The notes under the pieces: generated by a model
Databases searched by the model: none
The model's input: the letters and a program-made list of their open reading frames with translations, nothing else
What the model was told of the DNA's origin: nothing
Part shown: positions 23,101-33,726 of the stretch, in pieces
Numbering within the stretch: position 1 is the stretch's first letter
Layout of the letters: each line of letters starts with the position of its first letter
Translations under genes and position numbers: made by a program
DNA from: Planococcus citri
Taxonomy: Eukaryota; Arthropoda; Insecta; Hemiptera; Pseudococcidae
Assembly: GCF_950023065.1 (NCBI RefSeq)
Contig: NC_088680.1
Span: forward strand, 60,177,350-60,241,349
Reading direction: 5' to 3'
DNA: 64,000 bases

Positions 23101-23952
23101 TGTAATTGTGTAGTTCAAGTTTCCACTCCCCTGTCTCTTCTTTGTTGGTAATTAGTCTTATTCCGGCTGTGTTATGGAATGTCTGAGTTGGCAAAATTAA
23201 AATTGATTCATTTTCTGCCAGCTCAGCATTCATATCTAGATTAAATACTTTATGTTTGTTTGGTCCGATGATTATATCGTCTGTTGATATAATTTTATTG
23301 CTGACCATATTTATCAGTGGTCTATTGAAAAAATTAATCCACCTCTCGTCCATCGGTATACGAATGGCATTCCTTCCAGTTCCTATTTGTATAATCTTCT
23401 TGGAAAAATCAACTATAGCGGCATGTTCGAGTAGAAAATCTACACCTAGTATAATGTCTGAACTTAAACCTCTCGTAACATTCATTTTTGCTGAGTATTT
23501 TTTCCTATTTAATGCAAATGTTTTTCTAATCATGCCTGTTACCACCATAGATGAGTCATTTGCACACTGTAGCTGTGTATTTGAACTGTTTAATTTTTCA
23601 TGGTCACCTACTAACTTTTCATTTATCAATGTCAGGTTACTGCCAGTATCTACCACTGCTTTGTATTTTTTATTATCAATGTAGATAGGTATTTCCATAT
23701 TTGGTACTGAAATTGTGTTTGCTTTTTCAATGTGGTGAATTTTTATCTTGGAATTTTCTGATTTTTGAGGTATAATTTTCTCCTTGTTCTGTTCTATGGT
23801 ATTTTTGATTTGTTCATGTTCATCTTCGGAAAAATACCTCAATAAGGTGAATCTGTTGAAGTGTTCAATTTTTGTAAAATGTTCAGTTGATTTTTCATTG
23901 TGTAGGTAGAATACTGGAGTTTTGGTAGGAACTGGATGCCTTTTCTTATCTA
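20198..23952 (-). CDS. pol: Pol polyprotein of the Ty3/gypsy element (protease, RT, RNase H, integrase)
   Basis: The main frame runs 23842-20198 (1,214 codons) and stays open upstream to the gag stop, so pol is probably entered by -1 frameshifting at 23953-23959. Counting from 23842: an aspartic protease site VDTGSN near residue 64; reverse transcriptase with YMDD near 498; RNase H with ELDAS near 650 and TDHAAL; an H2C2 integrase zinc finger near 877 (HYGMNKT...C..C); and an integrase core with LDFVG near 942, CDNGTH near 1000 and E near 1037, the last two acidic residues being 35 apart (DD35E). A C-terminal GDLVLL / KYTGPHKV block follows the core. No stop or frameshift interrupts it, so it is probably functional. 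Plus-strand ORFs here are shadows. Confidence 0.93.
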
Positions 23953-24948
23953 GTTTTTTGACTCATTTTTACAGTTATCTGTATCATGTCCGAGGCGATC
24001 ACAAATTTCACAATATAATTTATTTCTGCAATTTTTCTCCACATGTCCCCTGCGATTACAGTATCTGCAATATGGTATATCTTTTCTTTGGGCATTTCTT
24101 TCATCATCTGAATTTTGATCATCCTGTCTATTTTGATTTCTGTAATTTTGATTTCTGTATGTCCTGTTATGGTATTTTCTATCTTGATTTCCTTGGTAAT
24201 TATAGCCTCTTCTTTCACTCACCTTGTTTACAGTCATTTCAATAATTTTTTCTAAACTAGTTTCTTCATTTTCGTAATTTGTTGTTTGTTTGATTTTATT
24301 CACAGTTTGATGAATTATTTTTTCTACTGGAGGATCACTTTTCTTTTCATTTTCCATGATTTTTGATTTTATTGTCTTGATTTCATTTACTAGTTTTTCA
24401 ATTTTGTCTTCAGTTTCCTTTTTTTCTCCTATTAGTTGCAAGTTGGCTTCATATTTTTGGATATTTTCCCTCAATTGTTTCAAAGTTCCATTTTCTCTCA
24501 TCCCAATTGCAGAAATTACCTCAGGTTTTAGGCCTTTTAGGATAAACCTACAAATTCTTCTTTCTTCCATTTTTTCTTCACAAATTTTGCACAATTTAAT
24601 CACATCTGTCAAGTATTCCAAAATACTTTCATTTTCTCCTTGGCTTCTTTTCATCAATTTCATTTCAGCCAAATCTTTATTTGCACTGCCATTAAATTCT
24701 GATAAAAATTGTGCTTTTAAAGTTTTCCAGTCTTTCACTTCATTTTTATCCATGTTATAGTACACATTTAATGCCAAATCAGTCAAATAGGCAGGAAAGT
24801 ATTTGAATTTTTTCACATCATCCCAATCATTTATACTGGTATATAGTTCAAATTTTTGAATAAATTCATCTGCAGTATTTTTCAGGCCAGAAAATGAACC
24901 TGGATGGAAAATTAGTGTTTTGGTTGTGGTTGGTGTATCTTCTATCAT
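23950..24948 (-). CDS. gag: Gag polyprotein of the Ty3/gypsy element
   Basis: 332-aa frame. The first half is a capsid-like helical region (FSGLKNTADEFIQKFELYTS, then LAEMKLMKRSQGE...ILEYLTDVIKLCK) typical of retrotransposon gag. A charged Glu/Lys-rich stretch and an Arg/Asn/Gln-rich stretch follow. Two CCHC zinc knuckles near the end (CRYCNRRGHVEKNC and CEICDRLGHDTDNC) bind packaged RNA. The frame stops TAG at 23952-23950, immediately after an A AAA AAC heptamer that would allow some ribosomes to continue into pol. Confidence 0.92.
   Translation of the reverse strand: MIEDTPTTTKTLIFHPGSFSGLKNTADEFIQKFELYTSINDWDDVKKFKYFPAYLTDLALNVYYNMDKNEVKDWKTLKAQFLSEFNGSANKDLAEMKLMKRSQGENESILEYLTDVIKLCKICEEKMEERRICRFILKGLKPEVISAIGMRENGTLKQLRENIQKYEANLQLIGEKKETEDKIEKLVNEIKTIKSKIMENEKKSDPPVEKIIHQTVNKIKQTTNYENEETSLEKIIEMTVNKVSERRGYNYQGNQDRKYHNRTYRNQNYRNQNRQDDQNSDDERNAQRKDIPYCRYCNRRGHVEKNCRNKLYCEICDRLGHDTDNCKNESKN
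23953..23959 (-). promoter_or_regulatory. Putative -1 ribosomal frameshift site A AAA AAC
   Basis: On the minus strand the last gag codons read tcA AAA AAC tag. Slipping back one base puts the ribosome in the pol frame, which is open from here to 20198 (23953 and 23842 are in the same frame, 111 bases apart). AAAAAAC is a known class of slippery heptamer. I did not fold the downstream RNA. Confidence 0.7.
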
Positions 24949-25159
24949 TTTTATAAAAAAAACTTGAGCTTTACTGATCCTGGATTTTTGCTCAAAATTT
25001 CAGAAATGTCCTTGGTTGGTTTCTTGAAAATTCACTTTTGGTGCTTTTTCTTCACTTATGTTTAAAATAATAATTACGCGAATGGTGCGAATATAATAAT
25101 ATCACTCAATAATTAATTAATTCAACGAATTATTTACCATTGTTCTCGGAGTATTTACC

Positions 25160-25187
25160 TTGGTTCTTCCTTGTTGGGTGCCAATTC
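25160..25187 (-). other. Primer-binding site region
   Basis: Directly inside the 5' LTR the minus strand reads TTGGCACCCAACAAGGAAGA. TGGCACCCAAC resembles the TGGCGCCCAAC complement of a tRNA 3' end used by many gypsy elements. The tRNA species is not certain. Confidence 0.55.
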
Positions 25188-25433
25188 TGTCGTATGAAAT
25201 AATAGGCTGGTTCTATCCAAAACGATGTATTCGTCAATATGTACAATAATCAACTGTTAAACTGTCTCAGTACATACTTATGGTCTAGCTGGCTATGTAC
25301 TAAATTAATAAACGATATAGAATCGTCATGTTTGAGTGTCCTACTTTTCATTCTCTCACTCCTCAACCTATTCCTCGAATTCTGACTCATCCAACTAGCT
25401 CACTCTCTGTACACACCTATTACTCATACAACA
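25188..25433 (-). repeat. 5' LTR
   Basis: 246-bp copy identical by eye to 19024-19269. In minus orientation it is the upstream LTR and should carry the promoter. Confidence 0.93.
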
Positions 25434-25438
25434 GTCAT
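25434..25438. repeat. Target-site duplication GTCAT (right)
   Basis: Pairs with 19019-19023. Beyond it the sequence ATGCCGAACTACTTGG resembles the extreme tip of the FB-A copy at 36938-36951. Confidence 0.8.
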
Positions 25439-27438
25439 TTATGCCGAACTACTTGGATTTTAACGGCAACTGCCCAGGTCGGCGCAGTATTTTAAAAATA
25501 CATTAAATGCTGTCCATTTTTTCCAAAACAATTTTGGGTAAGAACTAGAGCAAAAAACCACAATTTTTTCTAAAATGCTCTCTCTTTGAGGACTGATATC
25601 TTCCCCCTCCCCCTGCGAGGAATCTCTGGAGACCAAATTTTTCCTGAGCCGAAGTGCTCTTATTGACTCAAAATGAGTCTCCAACAAATTTCATCAAAAT
25701 CCAGCAACTTTTCTTTTTCGCACAATCCGAAAGCTTTCCAGTCATTTTACGTACAAAAAAATAATGCATTCTCACATTTTTGATAACACTCCGGCCTTCC
25801 CCCCTCCCCTCTCCTTCCCTCACCACTACACACATACTTTGGTGGTCCTGAGTACAAGTTTTTTTTTAGGTACTCGTAAGTATTCTGTCGTGAAATGAAC
25901 TATAGCCTTCTGGAAGACCGCAAAATAGGAATTTTCATTACAATTTGGCAACATAATTCGTTGGATGGCATAAATTTTGATTTACGTAAACTTGAAATTT
26001 TTTTTTTGCCTAACCATTGTAAAAAAAATAAGTATTAGGTAGGTATATATTTTTTGCAAGAAAAATTTGAATTTTTATAATATTCTTTTTTGTTTACTCG
26101 TGTATTGAAAATCCTGGAAGAAGTGAAAAAAAAAATCAAATCATTTCATTGCCTACCCACTTGATAAATTTTTTTAGTTCATTTTCAAAATATTTCCTTA
26201 AAACTCGCTACTTTTGATTGTTTTTTTTTCTTAATGAAAACGTTTAATTTTTCACCCTTTTTACTGTTTTTTTTTTTTTTTTTATTATTTTTTATTGAGG
26301 AAATGATTTAAGCTTTTTAATATTTCAACAATTAGGTATATTTTCAATAAAAGTATTTTACATATTTCTATTTTCTTCATTAAAAAATAGTTGTTGAGAT
26401 TTTTTGAGCTCTTCTTGGAATTTTTTACTTTGTTTCGAAGCTCCAGTCAAGTTGTAGGTATCGAAAGAGGCGAGGAAAGAAATCTGGCAATATTTCTTGA
26501 AACATTGTTTTTAAAAAATTTACTCAACTCTTTTTCAATGGCTAATTGGCTAAAAATATAATTTTGGTTTTTGGTTGTTGATAAATAATGATAAAATCAA
26601 GTGAACTACAAGGATTAAAAAAGTTGGAAATCAGAAATTTTATCAGAAAATAATATTTATCAAATAAAATGTCTTGTTGGTCAAATGTTCTCGATTTTTT
26701 AAATGAAAATAGCACGTAAAAGGGAAGTTTTCGACTCTAACTCGACTATTCACTCCGTGTAAGTAGATATTTGAGAATTTCAATAATAATTTATAGTTTA
26801 AAGCCACTTTAATTTTTAATTTTGCAATCAAAATATCAAATAAGTGCCTAGTTGGGATTTGTTAAAATGTTCATCAATTCAACAGAAAGAACCCGAAAGC
26901 TAGAAAGTAGAAACTTGGAATTTGAAAAATGCTATTTTTTGTCATGATTTTGATTACTCAATTACTCATGTTATTGTTTTGAGTTTTGCAGCAAACTTGA
27001 AAACAATACGATCAGATGTGATCATTTTTTTTTTCATTTCAATTCAATTTTCATTCCTCCCACCACCATTCTTCATTACCTTGCCTTTCAACAAATGGAA
27101 AATAATTCCAATTACTGGACAAAGACGAAAATAATAAATAAAATAAAATAAAATAAAAAAAATTCAAAAATCATTCTGAGAGTCTGGTATATTTTCATTT
27201 TGTAAAATGGTAACACTGATTTTCATCTTCCGCGATTTCGTTTTTCAACAATGCCAAGCATCTTGAAGAAAAAATTGAAGGAAAATAAAACATTTTGATA
27301 AGACTTGATAAGAAATGAAAAAAAAATATTGACATGTGATTTTTTTCTCCAGAATATTTCTAAAATTATAATTTTATTGAAAATTGAATAATTTGTCGAA
27401 TTATAAGTGAGAAGATCGTATTCTATTTAAGTTCAGCG
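25439..27438. other. Intergenic, AT-rich
   Basis: GGATTTTAACGGCAACTGCC (25455 on) is an inverted relative of GCCATTAAAATCCAAGACC near 17139, so a dispersed repeat seems to surround the FB-A/LTR insertion. The rest is poly(A)/poly(T)-rich, with a long T run near 26270 and an AAATAA run near 27130. The POLR1H promoter should lie in the last few hundred bases, but no TATA box stands out. Confidence 0.4.
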
Positions 27439-27968
27439 ATGTTCCGAGTTCATAGTGGATTCTGTACCGATTGTGGTTCGGTTCTACCGGACGTTGGGAT
27501 CACAGATGTTGTGACTTGTTATTCTTGCAAGAAGAGAACCGGTGTTGAAAGTAATATACATACTTATTATTTAAATCACATTAAAAATCTAATCAGAGAA
27601 TGATTACAATAAATGTATTCCTCGGATTCTAGTTTTCAAGGGAATGGAATCGAAGTACGTCGTTCATTTCAACTCAGTCGAGAATATGAATATCGCTAAG
27701 AAGACTAAGAAAAGAGACGAAGGCGAAGCCGATGGACCGATTGCTGAAAGAACATGTAGACGATGTGGTCACAATCAAATGTCATATGCAGCTATGCAAC
27801 TTCGTTCAGCCGATGAAGGACAGACTGTGTTTTACACTTGTTTAAAGTGCAAGTACGTTCGGTTCAATTTACAGAAATTTGTATTGAAATATCTTCGTGT
27901 TTCTTTAGTATCTCATTATTGATGATTTTTAATTAATTTTCAGGCATACGGAATCAGAAAACTCGTAA
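27439..27968 (+). CDS. POLR1H: DNA-directed RNA polymerase I subunit RPA12 (POLR1H)
   Basis: Three exons: 27439-27550, 27633-27852 and 27944-27968, all GT-AG, giving 118 aa. The N-terminal zinc ribbon has CTDC...CYSC spacing. The C-terminal ribbon is the hallmark of the family: CRRCGHNQM, Y..MQLRSADEGQTVFYTC, then CxxC and ESENS at the end. RPA12 is the Pol I subunit related to TFIIS; its C-terminal ribbon reaches the active site and supports RNA cleavage and termination during rRNA synthesis in the nucleolus. The usual length is about 120-126 residues, so this copy is complete. It is the only housekeeping gene in the window and is unrelated to its neighbours. A frame that reads through the second intron is open, but the spliced form restores the conserved C-terminus. 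Confidence 0.95.
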
Positions 27969-29039
27969 AAAAAAAAGCTGGCGTTATGGCATCTTATTGT
28001 GATATTAATGTTAAGCTTATCGTTAAATTTTTATGAACGTGTTTCATTGTTTCATAGTGTTTTGCATTTCATCGAGATGAGTTTCGAATTCGATGTGTTT
28101 CTTGTTTGATTAGTGTGGAATTTCATCGCTATAGTTTCGATTATTTATTCAAAAAAAAAGGTAATTTATTGAGTTTTGTTTACTTTGTGTAAAAAGCGTT
28201 TAACATTTCAATGTCATTCGAAATGCACTTGTATTGTAACATTATGTTTATGCAATGTTTTAATTTTTTGTTAATCGAAGCTGGTGAAATTCCACGATGC
28301 AATATTTCATATTTTGATTTTCAATGCTTGTGAAGTGAGAAACCTTAATCGAAGGTCACGAGAGAAATTCGGACATTTATCTTCTTCACTATTTTGTTAG
28401 TTGAGAAAATTATTACGATTACCTTTTTTTTTTCTTTCATTTCGTTCTATTTAATGTTTTTATGCAATTTCTTACCCATAATTGGAAAAATTTTTGAGCA
28501 TCTATTTTTTGAACGAAGTGTAGAGATTTTTAATAAATATCTCTCAAACCACCGTATTTGTTATTTCGTTAATTTGAGACTAGAGTTATTCATTGTATGA
28601 AGCCATTAGTCCATCCTTCTTTCTTACCCACAAACAAACTTCAATTAATTTTTGTGATAGTTCAATAAAAATATCCCTCACATTTTGTTGCAGAATACAA
28701 ATTTTCTGAAAATTTCAACAATAAGTATTTCAAATCTTAATTGATATTAAAAAAAAAAACAAAACGAACGTTTTTAGGAATTTAATGAAATTTTACATAA
28801 TTTCCATACTATTTCAGTATATTTTTTGTATTGTTTGGCAATATATTTAAAAAATTTCTAGCAATGTTTTCATTTTTTGCGATTATTGATCATGTCAATT
28901 TTTTAGAGTTCGAACAATTTAGCATTTCTATTTCTAATAAAATTTTGTTCCTCAATAAAATGTTAAACAATGATTATGTTTTATTTAATCGATATTGCGG
29001 TTCATTTTTTGAGCATTTTGAAGAATCTTAAGAGTAGAA
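27969..29039. other. 3' region of POLR1H and intergenic DNA
   Basis: AT-rich sequence without recognisable genes; ORFs at 28394-28600 and 28831-29031 have no domain and very biased Phe/Ile/Asn composition from T/A runs. Confidence 0.4.
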
Positions 29040-30420
29040 ATATATGTTTATGATTTTTAAAATTTTTGAAAACTTGTCGTGCGACCAAATGAGTTGAAAT
29101 TTCGTAAAAATATCAAATATTTTGACGAAAATATTTTTTGAGCATTTCTAAAAAACTTGAAACTTGAACGTGTCTCATTATTTTCGCTATATTTCCGAAA
29201 AAGTGTCTAACGACCTTTGAAAATTGGTCAAAATTGCGAGGAAAAAAGAACAGAAATTTCCTCGAAAGTTTTTTTGAACATTTCAAAAAATTTTAATCCC
29301 AAAATTGAGTCGATTCTACGTAACAGACGCTAAAAATATAATAATTTCAAGTTATAAAACTGGAGTTTCGAAAAATTGACTCAATTTTATGTTCAAACAT
29401 CTTTAAGAATGCCTAAAAATTTGATAGAAATTGCTTGAAATTTTGACTCGTCCTAGTAGATTGCATAACACTTTTTCAAAATTTCTAAAAATCATGACTC
29501 AATTTTGAGCTCAAAATTGTTCAAAAGATCTCACAAAATATTTGAAATTTTCGCGAAATTTCTGCCCACGTTAATGTGTCACAAGACATTAATTTTTGAA
29601 AATTTCAAAAAATGATGACCTAATTTTGGGTTTAAAATTCATCAAAAAAGCTCAAAAACTCATTTAGTCAAAATTTTTGAAACATTTTCGTAATTTCAAC
29701 CCACTTTAATAAGTTACATGACATTTTTTTGAATATTTCAAAAACTGTGACTCAATTTTGGGCTAAAAAAATTTCAAAATAGCTCAAAAAACAATTTTGT
29801 CGTGAAATTTGAAATTCTCGCAAAACTTAAACTTAGGTATTGGTCTCATAACTTGACCTCTTTTTGAAAAATTTTCTAAAATATAATGACTCAATTTTTG
29901 GCTTATAGACTACAAAAAAGCGAAAAAGTTGTTTCGTTGAATTGCTTAAAATTATCATGCAATTTCAACTCACTTTGATGGTTGCATAAATGGCATTTTT
30001 TGAAAAATTTCGAAAATCATGACTTAATTTTGGGCTTTAAAATTCTTCAAAAAAGAGGCGTGAAAAACAATGTCGTTGCAATATTTGAAATTTTGGCGTA
30101 ATTCCAAACCCTTTTTGATGGGTTACATGACATTTGTTTGAATATTTCAAAAATCATGACCAAATTTTGGGCATAAAAATTTTTCAAAACAGCTCAAGAA
30201 ACAAATTTTATTTAAATATTTGTAATTTTTGCGTAATTTTAGCCCACTTTAGTAAGTTTTGAATGACTTTTTTTTTGAAAATTTCAAAAATTATGACTCA
30301 ATCTTCGACTACGAGTTAAATTAGGTAAATTTTTCAAAAAACAATTTCGTCGAAATATTTGAAATTTTTTTAGCGAAATTTGATAAAAAGTAAAACTGGT
30401 TTAGAAAAACAAAACTTATG
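29040..30420. repeat. Degenerate tandem array, ~135-bp period
   Basis: The block ATGACTCAATTTTGGGC and variants recurs near 29495, 29616, 29749, 29886, 30020, 30157 and 30294, giving spacings of about 121-137 with most at 133-137. Each unit also has a CAAAAAAGCTCAAAAAACAATTT segment, a TTTGAAATTTTCGCG segment and a TTGATGGGTTACATGACAT segment. Copies are strongly diverged. The same unit occurs near 640-1110 and 2090-2900. Confidence 0.75.
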
Positions 30421-31065
30421 TCTTGCAATGAATTTTTATTCATGGGAGAAAGAGGTGATGGCGACGACCCCATTTGCCTCTCCCTTCCTCTGACTGTGCC
30501 ACTAACTGAAAGACCATCTACCTCAGATCTCGATTGCTTGATGAGAGGTGAAGCAGGATTTGGGAGAGAAACACGCTTGGACAGATTTTTATGATGAGCT
30601 ACAAATAAATTTAAAATAAAGATCATTTTGAAATGCAAATTTGAGATTACAAATCAATTTTTTTTATTTTAAAATGGTGCTTAATTTTGAAAAAAAAATG
30701 AACATTTGAAATAGGTAAGTATTGTGGTAAAAAGACATGGAACAAAAGAAAATTCTTCGTGAAAAACACCAAAAAAGTATTAAGAAAAATTAAATAAAAA
30801 TTATCATCTTGAAATTTGAAAAATTTGGAAAAAGTTTTCCATGTGAATTTTTTTTTAATGAACTTTCGAAAAAAGAACATGCATTTTGAAATTATGATTC
30901 ATTTTAAATTCTGATTTTGATAATAGTTTTCCGTAATTTTTCGACGAGAATATTTCAATTTGATGGGAGGGGAGATTCTGAGGGGGCTGATGAATTAAAT
31001 AAGTACCTATGTTCCATTTGAATACGTAGATATTTTGAAAAAAACAATCCAAGCAAAAATGACTG
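30421..31065. other. Intergenic, nothing recognised
   Basis: AT-rich. The minus-strand ORF at 30321-30638 contains a GC-richer piece (30440-30590) but shows no splice sites, signal peptide or domain that I recognise. Confidence 0.35.
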
Positions 31066-31069
31066 AATC

Positions 31070-31490
31070 TGATCAGAACTACCCAGGAAAAATTATTGGA
31101 TCTGATTTGGTCTGGTGCGGTCCGATCAAAATCAAATCTATCAGACCTGCCCAGATCTGTTCAGATTTGGTCAGATCCAAACAAGTCTTTCCCATTGAGT
31201 CTGAGCAGATCTAATCCGATCAAAATTTTGATCTGACCCGGTCTGATCAGATCAAGTGAGGTCAAATTAAAACCATAGAATATCTGAATCTATCCTGTCA
31301 TTTTTCTCTGGGTAGTCTGATCTAGAGAATGTCCGAAGCTCCTCAGGTCTGATCAGATTTAATCTAATGTCTTTCACTGGATCTGATAAGGTCGGAACCC
31401 ATCCAACCTTATCATAACTTGACCAGATCTGATTCTGGTAGGTCAAATTGGATCCTTGGAATGTCCAGATCCCATCGAATCCAATCATTT
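31070..31490. repeat. GATCTGATC-rich low-complexity tract, copy 1
   Basis: Dozens of variants of (A/G)GATCTGATC / CAGATC / GGTCTGATCAGATC fill this stretch with no fixed period. The same vocabulary fills 41340-41620 inside intron 8 of the double-lipocalin gene. Confidence 0.7.
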
Positions 31491-31701
31491 TCTGATAAGC
31501 AAGTTTTTTTTTTTTTTAATCTTCTCCATTTTCTAAAATTTTTTTAGATATGTTCCACTTTTTTTATCCTCCACCCACCTACATGAAATGAATTCAAAAT
31601 TGAATATTTGTAAATGCACTTTAAAGTTACTAGGTAGATATGCCAACGTGTTTTGAATATGACCAAAATTTAGAATTTCACTACGAAATGACTGTTTGAT
31701 A

Positions 31702-33051
31702 CAGGGTGTTCCAGAATAACCTTTCACATTTTGGTGAGCACTGATCTGCGTTCAAATGGTGTTAGGGGAATGGTAAAAGCGGTTCCAGGTAGCCAACACA
31801 TGCCGAATTATGTTTCAGTATTAATTTTTTACCATGGAGAAGTGGACGGCTGTGCAGCGCGCTTTTATTGTAAAGGCCTTTTTCAAAAATAATGACTCTT
31901 ACATTAGTGCAATTCGTGCCTTCCGCAAACATTTTAAACTTACCGGTAAAAGTGAAGTGCCATCGAGGCCAACAGTGAAATTATGGGTAAAAAACTTCGA
32001 GAAAACCGCTCATGCTTGTAAAAATAAGCCTACAGGTCGGAAAAGATCAGTAAGAACGCCAGAAACAACGGACCGAGTAAGGCATTCAGTACAGACTACC
32101 CCTACCACTTCAATACGTAAACGAGCGTTAAATTTAAAAATCAAACCAACTTCTCTGCAACGAATTTTATCTGAAGACCTCAGTTTCCATCCATATAAGA
32201 TTTTAATCATTCAAAAGTTACAAAAAACTGATTTTGTGAGAAGAAAATCATTTGCCGAGGATATGCTTACAAGAATTGATACTGGTGAGATTCCATTGAA
32301 CTCGTTACTCTTTACTGATGAAGCTCATTTTTATCTAAACGGTGATGTGAATAAACAAAATATGCGCTACTGGTCGACAGAGAATCCGATGATAATACAC
32401 GAGAAACCTCTACACTCCGCTAAGTTGACTGTTTGGATGGGCGTGGCTAAATTCGGTATAGTGGGACCGTATGTGTTTGATGAAACGGTGAACGGTGAGA
32501 GGTATCGCAAAATGTTAAACGAGTTTCTCATTCCTGAATTGAAACGCAGACACAAGTATAGAGTTACTTGGTTCCAACAGGATGGCGCTACCTGTCATTC
32601 CGCAACGGACACGATTTCTTTATTGCGTGAGCATTTTGGTCATCGAATAATTTCGCTGAACACAGAAATTTCATGGCCACCTCGATCCCCTGATTTTTCA
32701 GCATGTGATTTTTTTTTATGGGGTTACCTCAAGTCAAAAGTATATCAAGATGATCCTAGGACTCTGAAACAGCTCCTAGATAATATTATTCGTGAATCAA
32801 GACTGATTAGAAGAGAAATGCTCAACAAAGTGTTCAATAATTTTAAAAAACGTTTGGTCGATTGTGTCAAAAATGATGGAAAACATCTTGGTGGAATAAT
32901 TTTTAAAACTTAATTTATAATGAAAACTCAAATATATGGTCTAAAAACGGCACATTTCTACTTCATTTTGGTTATAAAAAAATTTCCGTAACCATTTTTC
33001 TCTCAGAGCTACTAATAAAACAAAAGTGAAAGGTTATTCTGGAACACCCTG
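31702..33051 (+). mobile_element. Intact Tc1/mariner-superfamily transposon
   Basis: A 1,350-bp element with 26-bp perfect terminal inverted repeats (31702-31727 and 33026-33051; CAGGGTGTTCCAGAATAACC...) flanked by TA at 31700-31701 and 33052-33053. It encodes one uninterrupted transposase. Perfect ends, a TA duplication and an open frame suggest a recent and perhaps active copy. Confidence 0.93.
31834..32913 (+). CDS. Tc1/mariner-type DDE transposase (DD41D)
   Basis: 359 aa, single exon, ATG in an ACCATGG context. The N-terminal half is a paired helix-turn-helix DNA-binding region (residues ~5-125; AIRAFRKHF, RPTVKLWVKNF, then a GRK(R)S linker). The catalytic domain has D162 in FTDEAHF, D250 in WFQQDGATCH and D292 in CDFFLWG after WPPRSPDF. 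There are 41 residues between the second and third Asp, so it is DD41D rather than the DD34D of classical mariner. The enzyme would excise and insert the element at TA sites. It is read on the same strand as the downstream lipocalin gene but is unrelated to it. No stops or frameshifts. Confidence 0.93.
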   Translation: MEKWTAVQRAFIVKAFFKNNDSYISAIRAFRKHFKLTGKSEVPSRPTVKLWVKNFEKTAHACKNKPTGRKRSVRTPETTDRVRHSVQTTPTTSIRKRALNLKIKPTSLQRILSEDLSFHPYKILIIQKLQKTDFVRRKSFAEDMLTRIDTGEIPLNSLLFTDEAHFYLNGDVNKQNMRYWSTENPMIIHEKPLHSAKLTVWMGVAKFGIVGPYVFDETVNGERYRKMLNEFLIPELKRRHKYRVTWFQQDGATCHSATDTISLLREHFGHRIISLNTEISWPPRSPDFSACDFFLWGYLKSKVYQDDPRTLKQLLDNIIRESRLIRREMLNKVFNNFKKRLVDCVKNDGKHLGGIIFKT

Positions 33052-33535
33052 TATTTCCTTTTGAAAAACTTCTGGTGTTCTGTGAATTTGAAAACAACTG
33101 CAGACCTAATCCTTCATGACTGTGAGCCAAATGGAATGATATTATTGATCTAGGTAAGTGAAAAACTTGTAGGCCTAAATTTTAATAGGTAGGTTAGGTC
33201 GGAACATATTTCGTCCAAAGTGTTTTGTTGTGAAGTTCAAAACAACAATATGACGTCGGTAGATGTATTTTGTATCCATATTCTCTATGATTTGTTATCC
33301 ATCTGCGGCTCTGCGTGCAGAACAATGAAATAAAATCTCATTGGAATCAAAACAGATTTACAAACAACATGTACTGCATGCTCGTAGGTTACCTTTTACT
33401 TCCCAAATGCGTAAACACCCGTGATTAATGGCGATTCGGCAGTTGTTGCCGGAGATGAAATGGCGTTGTTTTGCACTCGACTGCGAGATAAATTTGTTTG
33501 ATCAATTGCGGATTTTTTGATAACGATCTTGCGGT
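33052..33535. other. Intergenic between the mariner element and the double-lipocalin gene
   Basis: Less repetitive than most of the window; presumably contains regulatory DNA for the gene starting at 33727. No specific site recognised apart from the TATA-like block that follows. Confidence 0.35.
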
Positions 33536-33725
33536 TATATTATATAATATAGCTTGTTACCATCGACGGGTTACAATCGAACTCGATGTTCGTTACAGTT
33601 TGAATCGTTTTTGTAGTTAGGATAGGTGAGTAGAAAGAGTTGAATTTTTTACGTCAAAATTTTAAATTTTGTAAAAATTATTTAATGTGAGCTTTTTTTT
33701 TATTCAGGTTTTGTATTTAATACAA
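33536..33725 (+). promoter_or_regulatory. TATA-like promoter and 5' UTR with intron
   Basis: TATATTATATAATATAGC at 33536-33553 is a good TATA-type core. An untranslated first exon would end at 33625 (GATAG/GTGAG), and a GT-AG intron at 33626-33707 ends TTTTTATTCAG. The coding exon follows with ATG at 33727. Confidence 0.5.
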
Positions 33726-33726
33726 A

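Larger units (their letters stand above)
19024..25433 (-). mobile_element. Complete Ty3/gypsy LTR retrotransposon
   Basis: A 6,410-bp element in minus orientation: LTR (25188-25433), primer-binding site, gag, pol, ~930 bp of 3' non-coding DNA, polypurine tract and second LTR (19024-19269). The 246-bp LTRs begin TG, end CA and look identical by eye. GTCAT is duplicated on both sides. gag and pol are both open, in two frames joined by a -1 slippery site. There is no env-like ORF. Intact frames, matching LTRs and a clean target duplication point to a very recent insertion. It landed in the tip of an FB-A fold-back element. Confidence 0.95.

Noticed and set aside
23256..23684. Plus-strand ORF of 142 codons with hydrophobic segments
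   Set aside because: Antisense of the pol protease region of the LTR element; also considered as an env gene but it is on the wrong strand and in the wrong place.
29040..30420. CRISPR-like array (repeats at regular spacing)
   Set aside because: Units are ~135 bp and diverged along their whole length, with no constant repeat and unique spacer. The DNA is eukaryotic.
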